In this document: piece after piece, positions 1 to 7,347 of the stretch
Position numbering within the stretch: position 1 is the first letter of the stretch
Layout: every line of letters starts with the position of its first letter
Assembly: GCA_015478675.1 (NCBI GenBank)
Contig: JADMIH010000108.1
Location: 1 to 13,463 of the forward strand
Reading direction: 5' to 3'
Origin: Chloroflexota bacterium
Lineage (GTDB): Bacteria > Chloroflexota > Chloroflexia > QHBQ01 > JADMIH01
Length of the DNA: 13,463 nt
Translations under genes and position numbers: made by a program
Notes under the pieces: model-generated
What the model saw: the letters and a program-made list of their open reading frames with translations, nothing else
The model's database searches: none
Told to the model about the DNA's origin: nothing

Positions 1-10
1 GTGTGGGAAA

Positions 11-115
11 GGGGCATGGGGTGAGGGAGAAAGCCCCCTCTCCCTTCATGGGAGATATACTCCCCAGCAATAAAGCCCCCTCTCCCTTCATGGGAGAGGG
101 GCATGGGGTGAGGGG
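11..115. repeat. REP-like GC-rich palindromic repeat cluster
   Basis: Positions 71-115 hold a complete unit. A 10-bp arm (cccctctccc) and its exact reverse complement (gggagagggg) flank a ttcat loop, followed by the tail catggggtgaggg. Positions 30-55 hold the left arm of a second unit whose right arm breaks off after gggaga. Positions 11-27 repeat only the tail part (ggggcatggggtgaggg). The same unit recurs at 7348-7392. A palindrome with a conserved tail at several intergenic sites is the pattern of REP/MITE-like dispersed elements. No transposase is linked to it. The rest of the 318-base stretch before the first gene (116-318) shows no convincing promoter. Confidence 0.75.
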
Positions 116-318
116 AAGGACGCCCCTGCACCTCAACTCCTCTGAAAATGAGAAGGGTAGTAGTATAGAGGGGTGCTAAATCACTCGTATTTTCATTCGT
201 AATGGTGGCCCGCAGGGTCATGGCCTACTCTGAACAGTTACGGTACGCCCACGTCTTGACACCACGCACGCAGCGTTGTACCATGAAATGCTATCTGATT
301 TCAGGCAAGGAGGTCGAT

Positions 319-2358
319 GTGAGCGACCACAGGTATCCTTCGCAGCTTAACGCCGCACCTATCCCATCAGGCAAGGACCGCCCTGGCTCCCTTGATATAG
401 CCTGGAGGCCCTCCCCTTTCTATGCGCAGAGGTCGCGCCTCGCCGCATTCATGCAGAAGCTTGGCGTGGCCGGCTTTGAAGAGCTATTGAACAAAGCCGC
501 AGCCTCACCCGAATGGTTCTGGGGCGCGGCGGTGCAGGACCTCGATCTACAGTTCTACACGCCTTACACGCAGGTAATGGACACCAGCCGTGGCTGGGAA
601 TGGACCACCTGGTTCACAAGCGCGCAGTACAACTATGTGCATGACGCCCTCGACAAGAGAGCAGCCGACCCGAACCAGCGCGAACGGCCCGCCATAATCT
701 TTGAGGGCGAGGAAGGGGTAGTTCGCACTTTCACTTACGCGCAGTTACATGCTGAAGTGTGCCGCTTCGCCAACGCTTTGCGCTCGCTAGATATAGCCAA
801 AGGAGATCGTGTGGGGTTGTACATGCCCTTCACCCCTGAGGTAGCTATCGCTATGCTGGCCTGTGGCAAGATTGGCGCTATTTTCATCCCGATCTTTTCC
901 GGATATGCAGCCCCTTCTGTGGCCGCGCGCCTCAACGACTGCGGCGCAAAGGCGCTGGTCACCTCGGACGGCTTCACCCGGCGCGGCAAGCAGGTGCTGA
1001 TGAAAGAGGTGGCTGACGAAGCGGCGAAAATGTCGCCCACGGTGCAGAAGTTAGTTGTGCACAACAGGCTTGGGCGGGCCTCTTCAGGGGAGGCACGGTC
1101 TTCCACACCCCCTGTTCCCTGGCAGGAAGGGCGCGACATCTGGTGGCACGACCTGGTTGAGGGGCAAAGCGACCTTTGCGAAAGCGTGCATACTGACGCC
1201 GAAGACCTTTACATGATTATTTACACCTCCGGTACCACAGGCAAACCCAAAGGGGCGCAGCACGTCCACTGCGGCTTTCCAGTGAAGGGTGTGCAAGACC
1301 TCGCTCACTGCTTTGACGTGCAGCAGGGCGACATCCTTTTCTGGTACACCGACATAGGCTGGATGATGGGGCCCTGGGCAATCAGCGGCGCGCTGATGCT
1401 GGGCGCGACACTCTTTATGTACGATGGCACACCCGACTACCCCTCCCCCGACCGCCTCTGGGCGATGATTGAGCGCCACCGGATTACCCACCTCGGCATC
1501 TCTCCTACCGCTGTACGCGCACTCATGGCGCAAGGTGAGGAGTGGGTGAGCAAGCACGATCTATCGTCGCTTCTCTTTCTCGGCTCCACAGGCGAACCCT
1601 GGAATCCCGATCCCTGGCGCTGGTACTTTGAGCGTGTAGGAGGCGGGCGCTGCCCGGTTATAAATTATTCGGGCGGCACCGAAATCTCAGGGGGCATCCT
1701 CTGCTGCAACCCGCTCCTGCCGATAAAAGCCGCTTCCTTCAACGCGCCCGTGCCTGGAATGGCAGCTGACGTGATAGACGATAACGGCGATCCGGTGCGC
1801 GGTGTGGTGGGCGAGCTTGCCCTGCGCGGCCCCTGGCCAGGTATGACACGGGGCTTCTGGGGTGACCCCAAACGCTATGAGGAGACATACTTCTCGCGTG
1901 TACCCGGTCTCTGGGTGCATGGCGATTGGGCGCAGATAGACGATGATGGCTACTGGTACATAGTTGGCCGCTCGGACGACACAATCAAGGTGGCTGGCAA
2001 GCGCCTCGGCCCCGCAGAGGTCGAGTCGGCGGCTGTGAGCCACCTCGCAGTGACCGAGGCCGCAGCTATAGGTGTGCCCGACGAGCTAAAGGGGGAAGCT
2101 CTGGTGGTGCTCGTGGTGCTCGGTCCCGGCCATGAGCCTTCCGACAGGTTACGTGGGGAGATCACCGAAGCGATTGTCGCGCAGCTTGGCAAGAGCCTTG
2201 CTCCAAAGAAAGTGCTCTTTGTGAGCGAATTGCCTAAGACCCGCAACGCCAAAATCATGCGGCGAGTAATACGCGCCAGCTTCATCGGTGAGCCGCTTGG
2301 TGATATAACATCGCTGGAGAACCCTTCGGCGGTAGAGGAGATAGGCAGAGCACGGTAG
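319..2358 (+). CDS. AMP-forming acyl-CoA synthetase (acetyl/acetoacetyl-CoA synthetase-like)
   Basis: This cytoplasmic ANL-superfamily enzyme activates a small carboxylic acid to its acyl-CoA through an acyl-AMP. From the GTG start it has 679 residues, normal for the Acs group. Visible motifs are the phosphate loop YTSGTTGKPKG (302-312), DIGWMMGPW (345-353), NYSGGTE (449-455), GDW (535-537), the hinge region GRSDD (550-554) and the C-terminal catalytic lysine in KTRNAKIMRR (Lys about 645). The start is set by AAGGAGG at 307-313, five bases before GTG 319; the in-frame ATGs at 202 and 283 lack such a site and would add unconserved residues. Classical Acs has NWP with an acetate-pocket Trp; here the matching stretch appears to be DYP, so acetate is not a safe substrate call. 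Acetoacetate, propionate or a related acid are alternatives. It heads an apparent operon with an FAH-family enzyme 48 bases downstream. Confidence 0.88.
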   Translation: MSDHRYPSQLNAAPIPSGKDRPGSLDIAWRPSPFYAQRSRLAAFMQKLGVAGFEELLNKAAASPEWFWGAAVQDLDLQFYTPYTQVMDTSRGWEWTTWFTSAQYNYVHDALDKRAADPNQRERPAIIFEGEEGVVRTFTYAQLHAEVCRFANALRSLDIAKGDRVGLYMPFTPEVAIAMLACGKIGAIFIPIFSGYAAPSVAARLNDCGAKALVTSDGFTRRGKQVLMKEVADEAAKMSPTVQKLVVHNRLGRASSGEARSSTPPVPWQEGRDIWWHDLVEGQSDLCESVHTDAEDLYMIIYTSGTTGKPKGAQHVHCGFPVKGVQDLAHCFDVQQGDILFWYTDIGWMMGPWAISGALMLGATLFMYDGTPDYPSPDRLWAMIERHRITHLGISPTAVRALMAQGEEWVSKHDLSSLLFLGSTGEPWNPDPWRWYFERVGGGRCPVINYSGGTEISGGILCCNPLLPIKAASFNAPVPGMAADVIDDNGDPVRGVVGELALRGPWPGMTRGFWGDPKRYEETYFSRVPGLWVHGDWAQIDDDGYWYIVGRSDDTIKVAGKRLGPAEVESAAVSHLAVTEAAAIGVPDELKGEALVVLVVLGPGHEPSDRLRGEITEAIVAQLGKSLAPKKVLFVSELPKTRNAKIMRRVIRASFIGEPLGDITSLENPSAVEEIGRAR

Positions 2359-2406
2359 CCCACTCCGCGTCAATCGTGAGTTATAAATTGGTGATAAGGA
2401 TTTAGC

Positions 2407-3381
2407 ATGAAATTAGTTTCATTTGATGTAGGGCAAGGGCAAACACACGTGGGAGTAGTGCGTGGAGAGCAGATTGTTGATCTATCAGTGTGGCTGCCGC
2501 AAACTGGTCGCCTGCGCGGGTTGCAGTTCGACATGGTGGGGTTGATAGCTCTGGGTGAAGAAGGATTCAATGCCGCAGATGAAGCGCTCGCGCAAAGCGA
2601 GCAGGCGCTCAGTGCGGTAGGAGCAGTCGCGCCACTCGACCTCGGTAAGTTGCGTGCGCCGATACCGAGACCCAGAAAGAACATCATCTGCCTGGGGCAC
2701 AACTACGCGGAGCATGCCGCCGAGTCGCTCCGCGCACGTGGCGAGGACCCCGCCAAAGCAAGCTCCCGCTATCCTGCTATATTCACAAAAGCCCCTACTA
2801 CCGTGATTGGCCCTTATGACAGTATACCGTTCAACCCGGAGGTAAGCTCAGAGATAGACTGGGAGACAGAGCTAGCTGTTGTGGTAGGCCGCACCGGTAA
2901 GAACATAACACGCGAGGAAGCCCCGGCCTACATCTTCGGCTACATGGCGCTGAACGACATCTCGGCGCGGGATATACAGTACAGGCAAGGCAACCAGTTC
3001 TTCAAAGGTAAAAGCCTCGATGGCTCATGCCCTACCGGCCCCTGGATAGTGACCGGCGACGAAATCAGAGAGAGTAACAATCTTGAGATTCAAACAAGAG
3101 TAAACGGCATCGAGAAGCAGCACGACAGCACCGCCTCTATGATAACCGACGTGCCCGGCATAATTGAGATGGTTTCCTTCGGCATGACAATAGAGCCAGG
3201 CGACATAATAGCCACAGGCACCCCGGCGGGCGTGGGCAACGGGCGCACTCCAAAAGAGTTCCTGAAACCAGGCGACACCCTGGAGAGCGAGATAGAGAAG
3301 ATAGGGACGCTGAGGAACAAGGTAATGAACGTTTCACCTTTCACCTTTCACGAGTCCCAGGACAACCACAGTGTCAATTGA
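2407..3381 (+). CDS. Fumarylacetoacetate hydrolase family protein
   Basis: This is an enzyme of the FAH superfamily, whose members hydrolyse, decarboxylate or isomerise 2-oxo/enol acids in aromatic and related catabolism using Mg2+ or Mn2+. It has 324 residues: a short N-terminal domain (1-80), then the catalytic fold. The signature ICLGHNYAEHAAE spans about 94-106. The E-x-E metal pair is in WETEL (Glu153, Glu155) and the third ligand is Asp184 in LNDISARD. KGKSLDGSCPTGPW and TGTPAGVG follow. It resembles the HpaG/FAHD1-like monofunctional class more than eukaryotic FAH, so the exact substrate is open. AAGG sits just upstream of the ATG. Residues 310-324 lie beyond the usual family end (GTLRNKV) and come from a run of three 7-bp units (3332-3352). 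The stop codon overlaps the flavin reductase start. Confidence 0.88.
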   Translation: MKLVSFDVGQGQTHVGVVRGEQIVDLSVWLPQTGRLRGLQFDMVGLIALGEEGFNAADEALAQSEQALSAVGAVAPLDLGKLRAPIPRPRKNIICLGHNYAEHAAESLRARGEDPAKASSRYPAIFTKAPTTVIGPYDSIPFNPEVSSEIDWETELAVVVGRTGKNITREEAPAYIFGYMALNDISARDIQYRQGNQFFKGKSLDGSCPTGPWIVTGDEIRESNNLEIQTRVNGIEKQHDSTASMITDVPGIIEMVSFGMTIEPGDIIATGTPAGVGNGRTPKEFLKPGDTLESEIEKIGTLRNKVMNVSPFTFHESQDNHSVN

Positions 3382-3895
3382 AAAGTACCAGTTTGTACGC
3401 GTTATGGGATCATTTGCGAGCGGCGTGACAGTTGTCACCGTTGCGGGGGCGGACGGCGTACCGAAGGGGTTCACCGCCAGCGCTGTTTCATCGCTGTCGC
3501 TTGAGCCACGAATGCTCCTAGTCTGTGTGAACCAGCGCTCAACCACGCTGGGGATAATCCAGGGAGCTGGGAGCTTCGCTGTGAATATCCTTGCCGCAAG
3601 CCAGCAGGATATCGCGCAGCAATTCACAATGCCGACAGACGAGCGCTTTCTCGGGCTGCGCTGGCGGCCCGGCGGTGATACGGGCGCGCCAATAATTGAC
3701 GGCTCGCTGGCCTATGCAGAGTGCCGCCTGGTAGACACTTGCAGGGGCGGCGACCACGTAATATTGATGGGCGAGATACTCTCCGGCGACGCTCATGACG
3801 CAGAACCTCTTCTCTACTTCAGAGGGCGTTACGGCAAGTACGAGTCGGTCGTTTCCCCTGTCGTTCACCCTGCCGACATCTGGGAAATCTGGTAA
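3371..3895 (+). CDS. Flavin reductase domain protein (HpaC-like)
   Basis: This 174-residue protein belongs to the flavin reductase family (PF01613-type). Such proteins use NAD(P)H to reduce FMN or FAD, often feeding a two-component monooxygenase, or simply bind FMN. Family stretches are visible in order: FVRVMGSFASGVTVVTVAG at the N terminus, GFTASAVSSLSLEPRMLLVCV (35-55), SFAVNILAASQQDIA, and GGDHVILMGEIL near the end. The GTG start lies inside the last codons of the FAH-family gene (11-bp overlap), with AGGA at 3359-3362 eight bases upstream, so translational coupling is likely. No oxygenase component is next to it, so its partner must be encoded elsewhere or it has another flavin role. The 172 bases after it hold no gene and lead to the promoter of the next one. 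Confidence 0.87.
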   Translation: MSIEKYQFVRVMGSFASGVTVVTVAGADGVPKGFTASAVSSLSLEPRMLLVCVNQRSTTLGIIQGAGSFAVNILAASQQDIAQQFTMPTDERFLGLRWRPGGDTGAPIIDGSLAYAECRLVDTCRGGDHVILMGEILSGDAHDAEPLLYFRGRYGKYESVVSPVVHPADIWEIW

Positions 3896-3935
3896 GCTCT
3901 AGCCGTAGAGCACTTTACAAACATTTTACCCTCAG

Positions 3936-3967
3936 TTGACACAACTTTGAGCACAACATCGTATAAT
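3936..3967 (+). promoter_or_regulatory. Candidate promoter of the DUF5666 gene
   Basis: A perfect TTGACA (3936-3941) and a perfect TATAAT (3962-3967) precede the secreted-protein gene, but the spacer is 20 bases instead of the usual 16-18. Both hexamers sit in AT-richer intergenic DNA about 100 bases before the ATG. The long spacer implies a weak or activator-dependent promoter, or that one hexamer is coincidental. Confidence 0.45.
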
Positions 3968-4067
3968 AAGAGCAACGACGACAAGTTAGCTAACCAGGCC
4001 TTACCACAAAGTAGGGGCAAACAATCAAGAACTAACTTCAACAGAAATAACGGAGGGTATAAAGTCA

Positions 4068-5120
4068 ATGAGACGACTTAAGACAACTTTGGGCATCGGT
4101 GCTGTCTCGATTAGCCTGGTGGCGCTCGGCCTCTTCGCAGGGCTTGCCAACGCGCAAACACCTGCTCAATCTCAGACCCCAACCTCAAGCAGCGCCCAGA
4201 CAGGGCCTCACCCTGTGCGTTTGATTGGCAAGGTAAGCACAATTTCAGGCACCACCCTGACCGTCACAACAAAGAGCGGGGATGAGACAGTCAACACAGA
4301 CGCCACCACCTGGATCGTGGTCAGCAAAAACAGCAAAGCTACACAGGGCACTTTAAGCGATGTGCAGTCGGGCAAGGAAGTGGTTGTAGCCGGTATGACC
4401 ACAAACGACCCGAAGGTAGTGGATGCCCGTGTAATTACACAGGGAAACGCGCTAGGCTCTGCCGTTGCGGGTAAGAAGACCGCGCCCGGCCAGTTAGCTG
4501 GACGTGGCAACGGCAAGGCTGGAAGCTCTTTCCTCTCTGAACACATGGTCATCGGCACGGTGAAGTCGATCAGCGGCAGCACAATTACCCTTACAGGCCT
4601 GCGCGGCGAAGAGGTCGTAGTTAACACTACGAGCAGCACAGTAGTGCTCAACAACGGCTTTCAGAGCGTCAGCTCGCTGAAGGTTGGCGACAAAGTGCAG
4701 GTGCTCGGCCAGGCAGTGAAGGCAACCGCAGGCGCAGCAGCCACAACCCCAACACAGACGCCTTCGACCTCCAGCACCCCTTCCAAGGTGCCCGCCACAC
4801 GCACAATAAACGCTTACGGTCTGCGCGTGGACAACTCGCAGACCCAGATCATAGTGGGCCGCGTGAGCGCGGTAAACGGCAACAGCATAACGCTGCAGAC
4901 GCCACGTAACCGCAACGGTATTACCCTTACCCTCGATGGCAATACAGCCTACAAGTCGCTTGCCATCACAGCTGGGCAACCTGCGCTGAGCAACGCGGCG
5001 CAGTCCGACATCAAGGCAGGCAGCAACATACTGGTAGAAGGCACAATCTCGGCCAGTAACGCGAACAGCGCGACAGCCAAAGCCGTGATAATAATGCCGC
5101 AAGGCAAGGCCAGCCAGTAA
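4068..5120 (+). CDS. Secreted protein with three DUF5666-type repeats
   Basis: This 350-residue exported protein has no known activity. A signal peptide (MRRLKTTLGIG, hydrophobic core 10-26, cleavage probably after ANA at 27-29) is followed by a Thr/Ser/Gln/Pro linker. Three related beta-rich units follow at about 49-125, 160-218 and 260-345. Each opens with (I/V)(I/V)G(K/T/R)V..(I/V).G.(T/S)(L/I)T(V/L), carries a charged strand (GDETV, GEEVVV, NRNGITL), then ends with L..(V/I)..G..(V/I)(L/V)V.G. This matches the OB-like DUF5666 pattern. Low-complexity Thr/Pro/Ser segments (128-155, 219-245) separate the units. No catalytic residues or membrane anchor follow, so it may be released or wall-associated. 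CGGAGGG (4051-4057) lies ten bases before the ATG. It is monocistronic and convergent to the anti-sigma gene. A link to that sigma system is only positional. Confidence 0.8.
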   Translation: MRRLKTTLGIGAVSISLVALGLFAGLANAQTPAQSQTPTSSSAQTGPHPVRLIGKVSTISGTTLTVTTKSGDETVNTDATTWIVVSKNSKATQGTLSDVQSGKEVVVAGMTTNDPKVVDARVITQGNALGSAVAGKKTAPGQLAGRGNGKAGSSFLSEHMVIGTVKSISGSTITLTGLRGEEVVVNTTSSTVVLNNGFQSVSSLKVGDKVQVLGQAVKATAGAAATTPTQTPSTSSTPSKVPATRTINAYGLRVDNSQTQIIVGRVSAVNGNSITLQTPRNRNGITLTLDGNTAYKSLAITAGQPALSNAAQSDIKAGSNILVEGTISASNANSATAKAVIIMPQGKASQ

Positions 5121-5141
5121 GCAAAGCAGCCCCATGTCACA

Positions 5142-5172
5142 AGAAAAGGCCCTCCTCAAGTGGGCCTTTTCT
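5142..5172 (+). terminator. Intrinsic terminator of the DUF5666 gene
   Basis: A perfect 11-bp stem (agaaaaggccc with gggccttttct) encloses a nine-base loop, 21 bases after the stop codon. The A/T ends of the stem give a T run on both strands, so it could also stop minus-strand transcripts from the anti-sigma operon. Confidence 0.85.
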
Positions 5173-5231
5173 CGTATCAAAAGGGGCAACAGTGCAGCGG
5201 TCGGGCTGCACTGTTGCCCCTTTTGATACGA
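5172..5231. repeat. Perfect 27-bp inverted repeat (long hairpin)
   Basis: Positions 5172-5198 are the exact reverse complement of 5205-5231, with only ggtcgg (5199-5204) as loop. Its first base is the last base of the preceding terminator stem. It lies 35 bases from the end of the anti-sigma gene, so it sits between two convergent transcripts. It lacks a T run, so it is not a classical terminator by itself. It may strengthen bidirectional termination, block 3' exonucleases or be a palindromic protein site. Confidence 0.85.
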
Positions 5232-5266
5232 ACTTTATTCTCCCGCTTGCAACGCGGATGACACGG

Positions 5267-6178
5267 CTAAGGTATTGAGTAGTTGCCGGTCATCACTATT
5301 GGGCCTGTAGGCTTAGGCCCACCGGGAGCCGGCTCTATTGAGACAGCGAAGCCCACATAGTCCCGCAGGTTGCCCGAAGGCTGCACATCGCTGCGTGCAG
5401 TGCCTGCTGCATTTGAAGTAAATGTGCCCGCAGAGGCAGGAGCCGCGCCTGTCTGCGCCGGTAGAAGCCACAGCTCATATACTTCACCGGCAGGGAGCGG
5501 CTGCAAGCCGTTAGCCACCAGATACGCGCTGTTAGCTGATGGGTTAACAAAAGCCACAGCCGAGGCATTCTTCAGGTTGTCTTTGCCTTGAATCGCCACA
5601 GCAGTATAACCTGGAGGTATATTGAGGCGATTCTGCGCCGACCAGCCCCACCAACCTGCAAAGATCAGCAAAACGGCAGCCACGGCGGCGAAGACAGGCA
5701 TCAGGTAACTGACCTGCTTCCTGGAAGCCGCAGCAGGCTTGCCTGGGGGGGCAGCCACACCAGCCTCACTCTCAGGACTTTGGTTTTCCAGCAGCCGCAA
5801 GCCGCCAGGAGCGTCCGCAACAGGCGGCTTGGTAGTTGCGGCCGTATCATGAGCGCTCACCTGTGGGGTAGAAGCAACCCGCGACATGAGGCGCGTCTTG
5901 TGCCCATTTGGAGGCTCTGCGGGCGGCACAGACGCGCCCAACCAACCGAAGATATCGGTATACTCACGTGCTATGGCTACGTGCCTGCGGCATTCGTTGA
6001 GGCTCTCTTCGAAGCTTTGAGCATCGGCAGGCTCCATCGTGCCAAGCATGTAGTCTACCAGTTTTACTTCCCAATCATCTTTATTATTTGACGTTTGACG
6101 GTCCATAGTTTGCCTGACTAGCTCGGCAGCGCCCTTACTGGAAGCGGGCCGCTCTGGAGCAAAGATTATTTGCGTCAT
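5267..6178 (-). CDS. RskA-like membrane anti-sigma factor
   Basis: This protein is predicted to hold the ECF sigma factor encoded just upstream at the membrane. From ATG 6178 it has 303 residues. A cytoplasmic helical domain (about 34-80, with LVDYMLGTMEP) is followed by a Pro/Ala/Thr linker, one transmembrane helix (about 157-180, LMPVFAAVAAVLLIFAGWWGW) and an extracellular domain. The latter carries the RskA signatures YELWLLP (about 234-240) and a final VGFAVSIEPAPGGPKPTGPIVMTG. The zinc-finger anti-sigma motif H-x3-C-x2-C is degenerate here (FEESLNECRRH, about 56-66): the His is Ser and the second Cys is His, so zinc binding is doubtful, as in mycobacterial RskA. The start is uncertain. 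TTG 6274 would give an AT-rich, non-coding-looking leader; ATG 6106 has a weak AGG six bases upstream. The gene follows sigma by about 106 bases. Confidence 0.83.
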   Translation of the reverse strand: MTQIIFAPERPASSKGAAELVRQTMDRQTSNNKDDWEVKLVDYMLGTMEPADAQSFEESLNECRRHVAIAREYTDIFGWLGASVPPAEPPNGHKTRLMSRVASTPQVSAHDTAATTKPPVADAPGGLRLLENQSPESEAGVAAPPGKPAAASRKQVSYLMPVFAAVAAVLLIFAGWWGWSAQNRLNIPPGYTAVAIQGKDNLKNASAVAFVNPSANSAYLVANGLQPLPAGEVYELWLLPAQTGAAPASAGTFTSNAAGTARSDVQPSGNLRDYVGFAVSIEPAPGGPKPTGPIVMTGNYSIP

Positions 6179-6284
6179 TTGCGATTGTAATTTTCCTTGT
6201 GATAACGTTTCAATACCACCACCAGCTATATGTACCTTGTTCAGGTGTGTGACATTGTGTATAGTAGCTCGCAATTTGTGACTT

Positions 6285-6869
6285 TTAATCTGCTAGCAAG
6301 CCATGTGACTCAAGCAGTACGCGCAGGTTCTGCAATCCTAGCCTTATACGTGTCTTGACCGTCCCTAGCGGCTGGTCCAGCTTCGCGGCAATCTCGCTCT
6401 GAGACAGGCCTCTGAAGTACGCAAGCTCAATTACCTGGCGTTGGTTCGCGGCGATTTGTTCTAAAGCCTCTCTGACAACACGCTGCTGCTCGCGAGTCCA
6501 CGCCTGGTCGGCAGGGCCGGGGTCAGGATCAGCCTCGGTATTGAGCAAGCTGCCCGTCACAGGGTCATCAAGAGCCACCTCTGTGCGCGATCTACGCCTT
6601 AGCTCGTCTATGCACCTGTGGTGGACCAGGCTCAACAGCCAGCTGACAAACTTACCTTTTTCAGCAGAGTAGCTTCTCGGTTGATTCCAGAGCTTCAGGA
6701 ATACCTCCTGTATAACCTCTTCGGCCACCCCAGCATCTCCAAGCATACGTAATGCTAATCCAAAACACTGCCGCACATAACGGTCGTACAGTTGTTCCAG
6801 AGCTGAGGCGTCACCATCTGCTACCCGCAGAACCAATTGATTGTCCGAGGCCTGTGATAGGTCCAACAT
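6285..6869 (-). CDS. ECF-type RNA polymerase sigma factor
   Basis: This is an extracytoplasmic-function sigma-70 factor, probably of the SigK-like group given its RskA-like partner. From ATG 6869 it has 194 residues, typical for ECF factors. Region 2 is about 22-95: ALEQLYDRYVRQCFGLALRM, then AEEVIQEVFLKLWNQ and KFVSWLLSLVHHRCIDELRRRS, the core-binding and -10-recognition helices. An acidic linker (about 100-125) leads to region 4 at 130-186, with the helix-turn-helix GLSQSEIAAKLDQPLGTVKTRI that reads the -35 element. GGAA lies seven bases before ATG 6869. An upstream GTG at 6962 would add 31 residues with no family similarity and has a badly spaced Shine-Dalgarno. It is first in a two-gene operon with the anti-sigma gene, probably driven by the promoter at 7122-7150. 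Confidence 0.9.
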   Translation of the reverse strand: MLDLSQASDNQLVLRVADGDASALEQLYDRYVRQCFGLALRMLGDAGVAEEVIQEVFLKLWNQPRSYSAEKGKFVSWLLSLVHHRCIDELRRRSRTEVALDDPVTGSLLNTEADPDPGPADQAWTREQQRVVREALEQIAANQRQVIELAYFRGLSQSEIAAKLDQPLGTVKTRIRLGLQNLRVLLESHGLLAD

Positions 6870-7121
6870 TATGCTTTCCAAGAGGAGCAGGACAGTATCA
6901 TCAGGGCGCAACTCAGTAGATACCAGACACTGTACGCTCATCAGCAAAGCGTTTGCCCTCACCTTCCTGGGTGTGTTGCTCCAGCGAGCCTAACCTATAG
7001 GAGCGAAGCGCATCAGTCTTACTGAGAATTACTTCCCATGAGAGTCCGGTGCATACAACGCCGCAACACTATCAGTTGGGCAAGACAAGCTTTCCGCGTT
7101 GCCTTACAATAAGCTTACGAA

Positions 7122-7150
7122 ATTATAGCCTGATCAGATTTTATATTCAA
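7122..7150 (-). promoter_or_regulatory. Candidate sigma-70 promoter of the sigma/anti-sigma operon
   Basis: On the minus strand TTGAAT (7150-7145) and a perfect TATAAT (7127-7122) are separated by exactly 17 bases. Transcription would begin near 7115, giving a leader of about 245 bases before the sigma ATG. The -10 looks like a housekeeping site rather than an ECF site, so basal expression would not need the sigma factor itself. Confidence 0.55.
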
Positions 7151-7301
7151 CGGTGCGCCCGCTGTGGGATTGCCCACGAGGAGCGGTATTAGCATATTCC
7201 TTGCCAAGAGAAAGTTTCGTCGGGATACTATAGTAGACGCAAAGCCGGAGCGCCTCAGATAAGGCTGCCTTCATAGCAGGATCGGTAACTGTTCAGAGTA
7301 T

Positions 7302-7343
7302 GGGCTTGGGGGGCCGGCCAAGCCCCTGACGAGGTTACAGGGG
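7302..7343. repeat. Two adjoining GC-rich hairpins
   Basis: gggcttgg (7302-7309) pairs with ccaagccc (7318-7325) around an eight-base loop that itself contains part of the palindrome ggccggcc (7312-7319). Next, cccctg (7323-7328) pairs with cagggg (7338-7343). The two stems share bases 7323-7325, so they are mutually exclusive in part. Their place just before the REP-like repeat suggests a composite structured element. No T run follows on the plus strand. Confidence 0.45.
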
Positions 7344-7347
7344 TGAT

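Noticed and set aside
202..318. Longer N terminus for the synthetase from ATG 202 or 283
   Set aside because: No Shine-Dalgarno at either; AAGGAGG sits five bases before GTG 319 and family similarity begins after it.
1084..1557. 157-residue minus-strand frame
   Set aside because: It is antisense to the synthetase core, where motif order in the plus frame is complete.
4494..5189. 231-residue open frame on the minus strand
   Set aside because: It is antisense to the DUF5666 gene and crosses its terminator; composition is unnatural (Cys/Gly/Arg rich) with no family motif.
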